Assembly (NCBI GenBank): GCA_022695795.1
Contig: MU404058.1
Span: 1 to 64,000, forward strand
Direction of reading: 5' to 3'
Length of the DNA: 64,000 nt
From: Biscogniauxia marginata
Taxonomy: Eukaryota > Ascomycota > Sordariomycetes > Xylariales > Xylariaceae
The notes beneath the pieces were generated by a model. The model searched no databases. It was given only the letters and a program-made list of their open reading frames with translations, and had not been told where the DNA came from. Made by a program: the position numbers and the translations under genes. This document shows positions 22,870 to 34,177 of this stretch, piece by piece. Numbering within the stretch: position 1 is the first letter of the stretch; each line of letters begins with the position of its first letter.

Positions 22870-25057
22870 ATGGCCTCCCCCGATCAGACAGCTACAACAG
22901 TCGCTGCAGCAAAGACGGTGGAGAAGGAGATTGAGACTGTCGATGGAGTTACCGACGGAGCCAACATAACCAACCCGGAAGTAATGGGGGTGGACGAGAA
23001 AGACGAAACTTCAAGGCCCGATTCAGAATCGAAGGAACAGGGTGCAAACGAGAAGAAGGAGAAGGTTTTGATTGGCATGGTCTGCGACAAGAAGGATCTT
23101 TACCAGAAGATAGACGCGCACAATCATTCCACCTGGACGGCGGAATTGCCAGCAGACCTCGAGGAAGCAGCCGAGAATGAAGAGACGGAAAAGTACGCTC
23201 TTCTCGTCCGTAACAGTAAGTCTTCCGTTTGTTCAGTTGTCGACGTGTACTAACACCCGCGCAGAGAAGAGCTACGACTCTCGTAAGAAGCTCGACATTG
23301 ACAGTATCGTCATCCAAAGTCCTCTTCTAAAGAACGTTTTGCACGAGATTCTAAAAGATTATCCCGGTGTCACCACTAACCTCACTCGGCTCATCTTCAC
23401 CGCGCCGTTTCGACCATTCTTCCACCGGTGGGAACAGCTAACCGCCGCCTTAACAGGCGACTACGACGAGGACACCAAGACACACCTGAAATTGCTCTAC
23501 GATGTCCTCTACGCCGAACTAAAGGACGTGATTATCGCCACGAAGGACTACGTCAAGAACAAGGTTGTTACGTACGATCATGTGTGGACTATCTTCCAAC
23601 CTGGCTGTACCGTATTTACCTCGCGGTATGGCAAGCCCGTAGTAGTCCGGCTGACAGATGGTGAATTCATCGATCATGCGAAGTATGGACCTTGCTTTCG
23701 CCTGAAGTGCGACAAAGTCGACTGGGATGGCTCCAAGTTTGGATATGACAATACACCCTACTTCATCTTCCCATTTGTTGGCACTATGGCAATTACCGAC
23801 TTGAACTGCGTCCCTCTCGCCTACCACCAGGATGCGGACGCTATCGCTGCCAGGCTCATTGCTCGCGGTCGCCTATTTGAGAAGCTAGCCGGCCACCACT
23901 ACAGGGCTTATAGAGGCCTAGCTATCGAGAAAACGAACTTTGGTCCCTCCAAAATCACCGTCGATTGTCGTATTGTGATCGACGCCGCTGCTCATTCCCG
24001 GGCAAACCCCAACGACCAGCTGTACCTGAAATCATTCAACCACACTATGCGAGCCGCTACCGCCGTCCAGGTCACTTATGATTCTAGAAACAACAACGAC
24101 GATGACTGGCTGAGTAACTGCTCTGGATCTGGTTCTGTATCTTGGGAGGAGGTCGACGACTTTACGGAAAACCAGAACAGACGGGCGCCGCTGACCGATG
24201 AACAGCTGCTCCTCTGTACGTGCATGGTGCGTGGATATGCCCTAAAGACGAAGAAGTGGCTCGAGTTCTTCATCGACTCGGTCGGTGAGATCACCTTCAA
24301 CGAGAATGCGTTTGACTCACTCGTCCTGCCCGAGGGCCACAAGTCCTTGATCTTAGCATTCGCGCAGAGCCAGGTCAAGAACAAGGAAACCTTCGACGAC
24401 GTCATCTCGGGGAAGGGGCGTGGCATCATAATGCTGCTCTCGGGAGGACCGGGCATCGGCAAGACCCTGACAGCCGAGTCGGTAGCCGAAACCATGCGCG
24501 TCCCGCTGTACATGATGAGCGCGGGAGACCTCGGCACCAACTCAACGGAGGTGGAGTGGAAGCTCACGGACGTGCTCGAGATGGTGGCCAAGTGGAACGC
24601 GGTGCTGCTGCTGGACGAGTGCGACGTGTTCCTCGAGGCGCGCAGCACGCACGACCTCGACCGCAACCGCATCGTCTCCATCTTCCTCCGCACGCTCGAG
24701 TACTACGAGGGCATCCTGTTCCTGACGACCAACCGGGTGCACAATATGGACGAGGCCTTCCACAGCCGCATCCACTTCAGCCTCGAGTACCCGCCGCTCG
24801 ACGAGGCGGCGCGCGGCGCCGTCTGGAGGGGCTTCCTCGACCGCCAGGCCCAGTCCACCGCGGCCGCGGCCACGGCAACGGGGCACGAGGTCCGAGAGGA
24901 GGAGATCGCGAGGCTGGCGAAGCTGAATGTCAACGGGCGCGTCATCAAGAACCTGCTGAAGACGAGTAACCTGCTCGCGTGCAGCCGGGGGCAGAAGCTC
25001 GGGTTCGCGCACCTCGCGACCGTGCTGCAGGTCGAGGGGTATAAGATCCCGGAGTGA
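22870..25057 (+). CDS. Fungal AAA+ ATPase (DUF7025-AAA type)
   Basis: Two exons (22870-23215 and 23265-25057) are separated by a 49-nt intron (GTAAGT, TACTAAC, GCGCAG). The product has 712 residues. The N-terminal 110 residues are charged and disordered. The middle part (about 150-430) is the DUF7025-like region found before the ATPase in this fungal family (TYDHVWTIFQPGCTVF, YFIFPFVGTMAITDLNCVPL). The single AAA domain has Walker A GGPGIGKT (about 509-516), Walker B VLLLDECDVF (about 561-570), sensor-1 LTTNRV and an arginine-finger-like AFHSRIHFSLEYPPL. The family resembles proteasome and BCS1-type ATPases but its substrate is unknown. No signal or TM segment is present. The ATPase part is noticeably GC-rich, which produces long antisense frames that are not genes. 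Confidence 0.92.
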
Positions 25058-26048
25058 GAATGCTAGGTAAGGGGAGGAGAGCTTTGGTAGGAGGGTGTGA
25101 TAGGATGGGATGGGGTGGATAAATCTGGGTTTCTTCTGGGTCGTGTAATTAATTAGGGGGAGGGAGGTGTGGTGTGTTATTTTGCCAAGTTAGATCTTAT
25201 GTGTCATGAGGATGGTACTGGGTTCCGGGTTCTGATTCTTGCTATTGAGTAGCAGCAGTAAGTTCAAACAGTGGAAGGTTTTCATGTTAGGCTGAGAGCG
25301 TACGCATACGTACGGGATTGTCGACGATGAAGGGGAAACGTCACGGAGAACTAGGTAGGTTCTTAGGTTAGATGAGATAGAAGAAACAATGAAAAAAAAA
25401 ATTTCAACTGGATTTATAAATTGTCTTTTGAATGATAGGTACTTGTGGCTACCCTGTGTATGTGACCGCCGTGGTATGGATTAGGTAGGTAATCGACTCC
25501 TTCGTCACTGGTATGTGTATACATGAAGGATATAGAACGTGGTTTGGGTAAACAGGCAAGCGGGACATGACTCTTGATTCTTACACTATAGCCCACGATA
25601 TAGGTCATCGTATTTCTTCTCAATTAATGATGACTGTAATACCTTTTCTATTCGCTGCCCTACGCCACTTCATTATTTACCCCTCTAATCTCATGTCTAT
25701 GTTTCAGTAAGATGTACAAGTAAATCAAGTATATCGACACCCATCCCGTTCCCGGATAACTGCCCCCTCCCCATTCATTTTTCTTTAGTTATCATGATTA
25801 TCCCGTCAAATAATCTATTACCTCGTTCTCTGATATCATGGATGAAGAGCTGTATTTTAACCCAATTCTCACCGAGTAAAAACACCACCCCATGCCGCCC
25901 CCAGACCCCCTTAAAACCGATTTATATCTGAACCTTGTCAAACCTCAAACCGTGAGCCTGCTCCCGGATATATGTTTTAAAATTTTTCAAGAAACTTTTA
26001 TACATCAGAAAATTAAAATCCCTGGCCTGATATAAGAGAGCCAAAAAT
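25058..26048. other. Intergenic between convergent genes, no gene seen
   Basis: This is the shared 3' region of the AAA ATPase (plus) and the four-TM gene (minus), moderately AT-rich. Nothing else is supported. Confidence 0.6.
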
Positions 26049-27093
26049 TTAAGCACCACGCGACTTGGGCTCCGGCGGGTAGCTCGAATAATCCACCCCG
26101 CGCAGGTTCCCGGACATTTCTCGCGGCAGCGTCTTCTCCTGTGGCGGTGGCGGCGGCGGCCTGACCTCAACTGTGAGCTTCACGCCGCTGTTAATGTTAC
26201 TGCTGCTTCCGTTGTTGCTGCTGCTGCTGCTGCTGCTAACTTCTTGCACATCGTCGGAGGTGTCACGCGGCGAGTACGCCGGCGCCGCGGCCTCTTCGTC
26301 TCCGGCCGTGGCCACGCGCTTGGCTTTGCGCCCGCGGTGCACGTCGATGGCTGCGAGGGTGAATAGGACGGCGTGGATTAGTCTGCGCGCGGTATGTTTT
26401 GCTTAGCCGGTGTATTTAGGGTGGTCTAGGATTGATTACAGAATGAAAAAGAAAGGGGGGGAGGGAAAAGAAAAGCAACTTACACTGAAGCAACCGTCAG
26501 GGCACAGCCGGCGAGCGACATGTTGTACCAGTAGAACCCGTCGGTGACGTATCCGGGGACCGGGACCAGAGTCCCGTCTCGGTCGTCGTCGAAAGCGGGC
26601 CGGTACGCCGTGACGTACACGGTAGACGCGATCAGGAGCGCGGCGACCACGAGACCGCCCAGGCAGAGCACGAGGTGCAGGGAGAGGGCTACGGGCGCGC
26701 CGAGCCCGGTCCTGGTACTTCCCTGCTGCCCGAATGCCACGATGGTCTCGAGGAGGTAGTATATGAGCACTGCGGCGCCCTGGGCAAAAAAAGGGGTGAG
26801 CAGTTCGTTGGAGATTCATCCCGGCTCTGGTGCTACTAAGTAGGACTTACCATTGCTGTGGCCAGGCCCGCCAGGATTCGGAACCCGATGGGGGCCCGGA
26901 ACGCGCAGATGCCTATTGCGAGGAGGGTGATAGCGATGGCGATGGATATCCCGCCTAGGACCAGCTTGGTGGTTCTCCGTGAGCTGCTGCGTGCTTGGCT
27001 GTGCACTGCAACTCCTTCGGCTGCTGCGTTATCGTGTGGCTTGTTGGGTTCGTTTTCCATGATGTAGCTTGTTCTGTTTGCTGAGATCGTCAT
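26049..27093 (-). CDS. Four-transmembrane protein of unknown function
   Basis: Three exons (27093-26851, 26779-26484, 26382-26049) give 290 residues. Four hydrophobic helices are visible: LVLGGISIAIAITLLAIGIC, ILAGLATAMGAAVLIYYLL (spanning the first splice junction), LHLVLCLGGLVVAALLIAS and LAGCALTVASVLIHAVLFTL (spanning the second). The layout, with cytosolic N- and C-termini, resembles MARVEL-type membrane proteins, but I see no diagnostic motif. The C-terminal tail is cytosolic by prediction: basic (HRGRKAKR), then poly-Ser/Asn from a CTG/GCT repeat, then poly-Pro. An alternative start at the Met 11 residues downstream is possible. The splice model is firm because both junctions fall inside helices and keep frame. 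Confidence 0.8.
26206..26239. repeat. GCT/GTT trinucleotide run coding for Ser/Asn
   Basis: A run of CTG/GCT codons, read on the minus strand as AGC/AAC, encodes the Ser7-Asn2 stretch in the tail of the four-TM protein. It is a likely length-variable coding microsatellite. Confidence 0.8.
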
Positions 27094-29224
27094 TCTGATG
27101 GCGAGTAGATCTTATTAGTTACCTAGGTAGCTAGTGCAGATCGACGTGTAGTACTAGGTATTCTTACGTTAAGGGGGAAGGAGATAAACGAACGTGATGT
27201 ACTGTAGTGAGTCTTCTAAGTGCGAAAAGATATAAAATCGATAACCACTTGGGAGTGCACGTTAAATATAATATCACCAACAGCTAATAGAGGTTTATAC
27301 AGCCACCTGACTTTCACTACACCACACAATCCACCTTCACGATCGACATCCTACACGAGGGTTGTGTCGGAGGGCGGAGGGCTTTCCAGCATCCATCGTA
27401 TGCCTGTGGACTCCTGTGATTGGCCGCCAGTATCGAGTATGGTGTTCCTATCGAGTGAGAACTATGCTTATTCGGCTGCCTGAAGGCAGGATTCCCAAAA
27501 TGGAAAGTTCTCTATTGGTAGGAGCCAAAGTTACCCGTTTGGAACCTTTTCCTTACACTATCCACCGTGTCACTGCGGACTGCCTAGGTATGCTTAGTCA
27601 GCACAGAAGGTCCTATAATTTGTCTCTTGGCAGGCCGGTATACCGGTCCATGATGTCTCTGTGGTGCCTTTACACTAGGCTTGCATGATCAGAAGGCTAT
27701 GAGGCCAATGCTCATAGGAGATTCCGATCTGGTATCATGGACCACATGTTTTCAACCAAACTTAGGGCGAGCAGTACGATATACTGGGCTGCCAAGAGAC
27801 AATACTACCCGAAGGGGTTTGGTAGGATGCTATTTGTAGAAGCGACCAGCACGCCTTTAGAACATGGAGATTATGTAACGCTATTAATACCCACGTTCAT
27901 GGGGCGAAAACGAGCTGAACGAGGCGGTGTTCTGCACTGGCCCGCAGACTTGACTGCCAGCAATAGACTGCACATGTGCAGAAGCAACCATATTTGCATA
28001 TCATAACGATTTTCTTAAGCACCACCTTGTCCTGGGGGGCAAGGTGTCAAATGCTGTAAGATCAAATCTGGCTCGCAGGGCAGATCATCTCAAAAAGATA
28101 CCTTGTCGATCCACCTAAGTTCAGAGCTGCAACATAATGAAATGTACGGGATCGCCGAGTTTCTACCAGAATTTTATCTGGGTGCCTAATTACCTATATC
28201 GTTTCTAACACGTGGGAATCTGGTGGAAAGTCCCAAAAGAGGTAAAATGTAACCTTTGAAATACAGCTTGGCTGGCATTATCGTTTACGCTTCAACTGTC
28301 GATCTGCTTCTAATAAGGAGTTTTCGGGAATGAACCCTTGAGCGCTTCCAACCACCTATGTACAGCAACCATAGTTCAATATTCGTTGAAAGATAAACCT
28401 ATATAGTTATACTAAAAGGGTTACGAAGGCTTAACTGGTAGGTAGTCAAGCAGACTCATGTCAGCTGTTTATTATAGGGGATATTTCACTGCACGTTTTT
28501 GCAGTGGGGCCGGACAACCATTTCTTTCAACCAGAGTCGACGAGAACCCGGAACATCTGCACGTGCTGCTCCGGACGACGCCACGTCTTATCCGACCACC
28601 CCCTCTTAGGCTTCCGCTTACTCTTCCCATTACTGGCTGCTACCATGACCTTGCTGCCCCTTGTCAGGCAACCAGGGGTATCCGAATAAGACTCATCAGA
28701 AGGTTGTTAAATATGTAACATGTTGCACGGAAAGTTGTAGTATTTTAAACCTTTTAGTTGGCCATACTTATAGTTCGATAAGCAAGCGATGTTTATGTGA
28801 TGGTCGGGATTTTGCTATATAACCCAAATTTCGTCCGGGCTGCGATGAAAAAAATGAGTTATTTACACACGTATTAGTAGAGATTAAAATATGATTACCT
28901 GAGCAGCGGCATATGACTTGCCGTTCTTCATAAGGAAGAAGTCGAGGGCTAATAAAAACTCGGTAATGATATTCATCTGTATTCGGATAACTGAGTTGGG
29001 TAATCACAAGAGAATAAATATACTGTGGACTAATATTTTAAGTATTCATACACGTGCTTCGATGCATATTATGTGAAAATAAGATATTATAAGGCGAGAT
29101 ATCTATTAAGACTTAGTAAGGTATAGACTAAATATATAGAGATCAAAGAACCGCGTAATTTATTCATCAGGAATTAGAAATCGCAACCCATCTCGTCCAA
29201 GACAACCAATCCACCCAAGCTTTC
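27094..29224. other. 2.1 kb gene-poor interval
   Basis: Several 60-110 codon frames are open (for example 27362-27688) but have no motif, splice partner or codon signal. An AT-rich stretch at about 28990-29170 precedes the next gene's 3' end. Confidence 0.5.
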
Positions 29225-29860
29225 TCAACGTATATCATTTATAATCAAGAACCACGCAAGATCACTATCAGCATCATCATCTTCTTCCTCCTCCTCCCCC
29301 TCCTCCTCCTCGGCGGCAAGAAACCCCAACCCCCCAACATACCCCAACTCCGACTTCGCCGGCCTCGGTTTGACCCCCAGCTCCACGGCCAGCTCGTCGA
29401 AGCACCCGGGGAACTTGATCCGGAGCCCCATGCTCGCGACGAGCGCGGCCGCGCCCAGCGCCTCGGCCACGTCGTAGCTCCCGCCCCCGCTCCCCGCGTC
29501 CGCGTCCACGACAAACACGCCCGAGACGTCGGGCCGCCCCGGCCGGTACCGCAGGTCGTCGGCGACGCGGCACCAGGCCCGGAACAGCGACGGCTTCGTC
29601 AGGGCGAAGTGCGCGCACCGGCACTCGCCGCGCGTGTCGTGCCGGATCGCGACCCAGTCTTCCGGGTCCGGGTCCGGACTGGCCCCCGCCAGCAGGGGAT
29701 CCGGGAACGGCTTCGTGGCGCGGATGCTGAGTCGGCAGTGCGTGGTGTGGGCGGTGACGCTGTGGTAGGGAGTGTGCGGCGTGGGCGAGTGGACTTGCGT
29801 GTTGGTTTTGAGGATGGTGAGGTCGTTGTTGTTATTATTGTTGTTGGATGGTTTAGTCAT
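29225..29860 (-). CDS. Orphan protein with poly-Asn start and acidic tail
   Basis: Starting at the ATG at 29860, this intronless frame gives 211 residues. It begins with a seven-Asn run and ends with a run of Glu and Asp (EEEEGEEEEEDDDADSD) before AWFLIINDIR. The GC-rich middle section has Trp, Cys and His (DWVAIRHDTRGECRCAHFAL, FRAWCRVADDLRYRPGRPDV) and a glycine turn (GVFVVDADAGSGGGSYDVAE). I recognise no family. It is a soluble-looking protein with no signal peptide. The strong third-position GC and the compositional domains favour a real gene, but two other frames are also open in this GC-rich DNA, which lowers confidence. Confidence 0.55.
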   Translation of the reverse strand: MTKPSNNNNNNNDLTILKTNTQVHSPTPHTPYHSVTAHTTHCRLSIRATKPFPDPLLAGASPDPDPEDWVAIRHDTRGECRCAHFALTKPSLFRAWCRVADDLRYRPGRPDVSGVFVVDADAGSGGGSYDVAEALGAAALVASMGLRIKFPGCFDELAVELGVKPRPAKSELGYVGGLGFLAAEEEEGEEEEEDDDADSDLAWFLIINDIR

Positions 29861-30551
29861 GGTACGTGGTGATGAGGGTGTGGCTATTAATGTAGGTACT
29901 AGTGTCAAGGTATTAATTGCTATTCCGTCAGGGATTTACTTGGGGGGTTCCCTCTGCTACATGATGCTGAGCGAACGTGTATATATAGGAACTTGTTCAG
30001 CCCTGTGTTGGAGCCTCTCGCTGGTGAATGACTTCGTACCGTTACTTACCTTGTGAATAATCATTTTCTCTTAATCCACCTTACTTTATGACGTTAAAGG
30101 TGGAGGTTTGTTGCGTAGGTAATGCTCGAAGATTTCTCAAGCCTTCTGTGAATATGAACAAAGGAGAGCTCACTTCCCAAAATAATATACATTCCTTTGT
30201 TTTATTCACTCCTTGCGTGAATCTCGCAAAATGCTTCAAGCTCTCTCACCTTTTTGGGGAGAATGGCTACCAGTCCTATACTAAATTTAATGGCGATGCA
30301 CAGTTATGATTCACGCAGATTACGGTTGGTACGGTTGGTACGGTTAGTACGGTTTGGGGAATAGTTAGCTACCTTGTAATGTATCGGATCAAGGGAACAG
30401 GATATAATTTTCTATCTTGGACATTGATAACGAATTCTAAGACATCCAACTCTCATTATGCTATCATATAGATCTCGATAGTCTAGGTCTACCGAGACTC
30501 TTCTTCATTAGTACATAAGGTCATCAGCAACCATCGGCCTGCTCATCTCAT
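29861..30551. other. Intergenic with a short GGTTGGTAC tandem
   Basis: This lies between the orphan gene start and the thymidylate synthase 3' end. At about 30324-30354 the unit TACGGTTGG(T) repeats three to four times. No gene is seen. Confidence 0.6.
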
Positions 30552-31578
30552 CTACACAGACATCTTCATCGCAATCGCCTTGTGGGGATCGTACCCCTTG
30601 ACCACGAAATCCTCTGCCTTCCACCCATCGATGCTACCTCCCTTTTCCCGTGTAATCTCTAGTTCTGGGAAGTCGCGCGGCTCGCGTTCCAATTGCGTTT
30701 TCACTGCGTCTACGTGGTCGATGTATACGTGTGCATCACCCATGACATGTGTGAAGGTCCCAGGAACCAGGTCGCAAACATGCGCAAGCATGTGCGTCAG
30801 TAGCGCATAGCTAGCAATATTAAATGGTACGCCGAGCCCCATATCACAGGACCTTTGGTATAGCTGGCAGTGAAGGTGGCCCTTCGGTTTGCTCTCGCCA
30901 TTGACCTCGGCCGACTGCCCGTCCCGCGGGTACGACACGTAGAACTGGGCAAACATGTGGCAGGGAGGCAGAGCCATATGTTTAATGTCTTTCGGGTTCC
31001 AGGCACTGAGTATCATCCGACGATCGTACGGGTTTGTGCGCAGCTTGTGGATGATCTCGGCTAGCTGGTCGACGCCCTGGCCGGTGTAATCGGTGGTCGC
31101 GTCGACGTAGTCAGCACCGAAGTGCCGCCATTGGAAGCCATATACGGGCCCCAGATCACCGACCTCGCGGTGGGATAGTCCTACGCTGTCGAGGAACTCG
31201 CGCGACCCGTTGCCGTCCCATATCTTGACGCCAGCCTCGCTTAGCGCAAGCGATGATGTGTTGCCCTCGATGAACCATAACAACTCGGCAATGACGGCGC
31301 GGAGGAAGACGCGCTTCGTGGTAAGGAGGGGGAGGATCGGGCGTCCGTCTTTGTTGAGAGTGAACTTCAATGGCGTCGGGGCGAAGATCGAGTAGGTACC
31401 AGTTCCAGTCCTAAAATCAGGTCCTCAGTCAGTACGTTTTACGCCGCGCCCTGAAGCTGTGCAGCCGTGGCTTTTATGCTGTTGCTACTAACCGATCAGG
31501 CCGACGCTCACCGTGGTCTAGAATCTCCCGGATAAGGTCAAGGTATCCATATTCCTCGTGCTTTGTAGTGGGCGCCAT
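30552..31578 (-). CDS. Thymidylate synthase
   Basis: It makes dTMP from dUMP using methylene-THF. Two exons (31578-31493 and 31410-30552) flank an 82-nt intron; 314 residues. The junction restores the folate-site motif RTGTGTYS. The catalytic Cys is in [15 protein letters not shown] (about residue 179). [20 protein letters not shown] (dUMP binding) and [20 protein letters not shown] are intact, and the length is normal. The frame stays open 34 codons upstream to an ATG at 31680. I prefer the downstream ATG because it has the context AAAATGG, begins the protein just before [14 protein letters not shown] as in relatives, and leaves an ACGCGT box in the promoter where cell-cycle control of this gene would place it. 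The yeast orthologue is CDC21/TMP1. Confidence 0.95.
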
Positions 31579-31656
31579 TTTAATATACCGGTTGTCACAA
31601 ATCGAGTTGTCAGGCACTGCAATGTTTTCCAATGTGGGAAAGTTGAGCGCGTCCAG

Positions 31657-31662
31657 ACGCGT
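31657..31662. promoter_or_regulatory. ACGCGT box (MCB type) upstream of thymidylate synthase
   Basis: ACGCGT lies 79 bp upstream of the favoured thymidylate synthase ATG, with a related GCGCGTC 10 bp further upstream. In yeasts ACGCGT is the binding site of the MBF complex that switches on S-phase genes including thymidylate synthase. The motif is seen; its activity here is inferred. Confidence 0.55.
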
Positions 31663-31680
31663 TAATTGAATTATGCCCAT

Positions 31681-32421
31681 AGTGGAGACGCGGACCCGCT
31701 GAGGGGTGGCTTGACGGTGGCTCTAGTGGCCGGAGTAATGTTCTACCCAGCCGGAAATCCCTCCCCCCTTTATGGAATAGGGGTAGTCATAGTAGAAAAT
31801 GCTTCGACTAGTTCCTTGCCCCTTAAACATTGAGTACTTAGACATAACTATCATATCGTACTATAGTAAGAGAGAATTGCAAGAGTTGCTGTATAGAAAC
31901 ATCGTTAATTATCTTGAACTTCCCATCTTCCTCTTGTTATGCTACTTTTCTTTTTTTTCTGTAGCGCTCACGGCACCTGTCTCTCCTCTTTTGCCTACCC
32001 TCAACTGCCATGGTACATATATGCCAGGACTCAGCAAGATACCATAAATGGGCTACTGACAGCAATTTTTCAGGATTTCCTAACATCACGTCGCCTTTTC
32101 ATGAAGTGCAGCTATACGTGGGGGGCAAAGAGGTACCGCTGCTATTTTAAACGTCTGCAGCTACGATTATATAGTTCCCTACTCTGCACTTTAATAGTAG
32201 AAACCTACTAGTCTGCTGTTACCGTTCGCCGTACTATTGACGATGGATTCAGAATCATGACCAAAAGTTGTATATGCGTTACATGGAGAAAACCCTCAAA
32301 TCTAGGTTATCATCATGAAACTTGCAATATTCAATATATACATGCATACTTCCATCTCCACCAAAGAAGAAAAGTTTAACATTCATGACAATTATGAGAC
32401 ATCGGATATTCTTTACTAGAG
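31681..32421. other. Intergenic, no gene seen
   Basis: AT-rich spacer between the upstream region of thymidylate synthase and the 3' end of the secreted-protein gene. A pyrimidine-rich stretch occurs at 31940-31965. Confidence 0.55.
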
Positions 32422-32934
32422 TTACTTCCTAGGCGCATCCGATGATATAACCTCCACGCTTCCGGAGTTACCAAGACCCTCATTCGCAGTGATGTTGCCA
32501 TAAATGATACCAAAATCGCCAATCGTATACGCCGGGCTTGTCTTATTCGGCGCCAAGATACCTCCTTGGATCTCCCAATTATCAAAACCCAACCATGCCG
32601 AAACTTTCTCTAGAGTGTTCGTGAAGCATAGAACGACAGAATGATTCTGCATCCAGGCACCGTTCACCTTGTGGGTGTCTTCCGCGCCGTGACAGACCGC
32701 CGCCTCGAAATGTGTCTGGTCCGGAGGCACCTCGTGGGAGTGCACGGTGAAGTCACAGGCATAGGTATGCCGTAGCTCATCTTCGAAGAGGTCGAAGGAG
32801 TAGTCGCAGGCCATCGTGCTGCAGTTGATGCGACTGTTGAAGAGCGTCCAGTCGCCTGCTTTCACAAATCTGTGGCCAGGATCTGCATATGTGAAAGATA
32901 GCAAGAAGAAGGCGACAATTTGGAACGCCAACAT
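32422..32934 (-). CDS. Small secreted protein, single copy of a novel Cys domain
   Basis: The ATG at 32934 starts a signal peptide (MLAFQIVAFFLLSFTYA) and a 170-residue intronless secreted protein; a further ATG at 32967 would only add 11 residues. The mature part has Cys in INCSTMACDY, YACDF, AAVCHG and VVLCF, suiting two or three disulphides, and N-glycosylation sites (NCS, NHS, NKT, NIT). The order CDF - Cys - Trp - VVL - AWLGFDN is shared with the two domains of the secreted protein at 36099-37124. The role is unknown; small Cys-containing secreted proteins of fungi are often effectors or wall-associated, which is only a possibility here. Confidence 0.8.
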   Translation of the reverse strand: MLAFQIVAFFLLSFTYADPGHRFVKAGDWTLFNSRINCSTMACDYSFDLFEDELRHTYACDFTVHSHEVPPDQTHFEAAVCHGAEDTHKVNGAWMQNHSVVLCFTNTLEKVSAWLGFDNWEIQGGILAPNKTSPAYTIGDFGIIYGNITANEGLGNSGSVEVISSDAPRK

Positions 32935-34177
32935 CGTGTGGGAGGATATGGAAAGGTATGAGGGCATGGTGCGGACGTGTATGCGCTATATTAACGTTCG
33001 ATACGATTTCACGTTATATCATCGTACCTATATTCATCTACACATGTTGGCATCTAGGTTTATTTATCTTGAGTGAATTACCACCACGCTTCGCCTGTCA
33101 TAGAATTCGGGTCCTATGGACCCCTCAAGGCATGAATATCACATTGAAATCGACTTTGCAATCGGGAGCAATCGCTTGTTTGCTGTCCCCGTCGCGTCAA
33201 ATTTCCGATGGCAAGAAGCCGTGCTAGGCAATCAAGGTATCTAATATGCCGAATAACCTACGCGAAGATGTGTTACATGAATATATGACGACCTTTTTTA
33301 TATTCTTGATAGCACCTTGTCCAAGCTGTTGGTTAACCCATAAGTAGTGATTCGGCTCCGTCTTTTACAAAGCGAGGAAGATTAGGCACGATAGAAGCCT
33401 GACTTGACGTTTGAAGTAGCACTGATCTATGACTGATAGATACTTACCATACCTGAGGTTACATACCATTGCAACAGTCGCATTAATTGTTGGCGTAATG
33501 TACTGGGTAACCTACCTATGCTATTATCCCAGGGGTAGGTAACAGCAGGCGAGCTTCTGGTTGTGCCAAGTCTTTACTGTTTGCTTCGGTGATACTTAAT
33601 GTGAAATGTATTGATTCGGCATATTAATACCATTATAGCCCCACTATCCGATAATGCCAACGATTCTATTCCCATACATTCAGCTAAGCATCCCTTGGTA
33701 AGGATAGGGGTTCGTGATCTACTAGTTTAGGCGGGGGCTCGTAACTTGAGGTACCTACCTGGTACTACCTACTCCGGGCAGCCACATTTCCACAATCAGC
33801 CACAAAAGCTAGGTAAATGTATGTGGCTTGGACCCCGCAAGCTTTAAGCTTCCTCGCTAGAAATTGACACGAAGCAAAAATCCTTTCCTTTCTCACCAAC
33901 TCTTTCTTCATCCCCCCAGATTCACCGAGACCCTTCCATTGCGCGATCGGCCAACCAACATGCGATCCGCGGCGCAGTTGGCTGCCTGCTTGCCTGTCGT
34001 ATCACATCTAATCCCGGCCTGAGGCTCTCTAATTGTACCGAGAGCAAACGTGTCATTCCCGAGCCTTGCGTTGCCTCGTACTTGACAGCTGCTGTGCGAG
34101 GAATCCTCACCCCTCCCATCGTCCTCTTGTTCCCCTCCATACAAGATCGTTGACGGTTCATCCTTTCAACCATCAAG
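32935..34177. other. Intergenic / divergent promoter region
   Basis: It separates the divergently transcribed secreted protein and Derlin genes. TAGGTA-type runs lie at 33500-33540 and 33750-33780. CT-rich sequence at 33860-33920 suits the Derlin 5' leader. No gene is supported. Confidence 0.55.

Noticed and set aside
24076..25012. Long antisense frames (156 and 205 codons) over the AAA ATPase
   Set aside because: Arise from high third-position GC of the real gene; composition is unlike protein.
20288..25057. 2EXR protein plus AAA ATPase as a two-gene immunity or conflict system
   Set aside because: Only adjacency on the same strand with 1.1 kb between them; no STAND, HET, lipase or other effector domain is visible.
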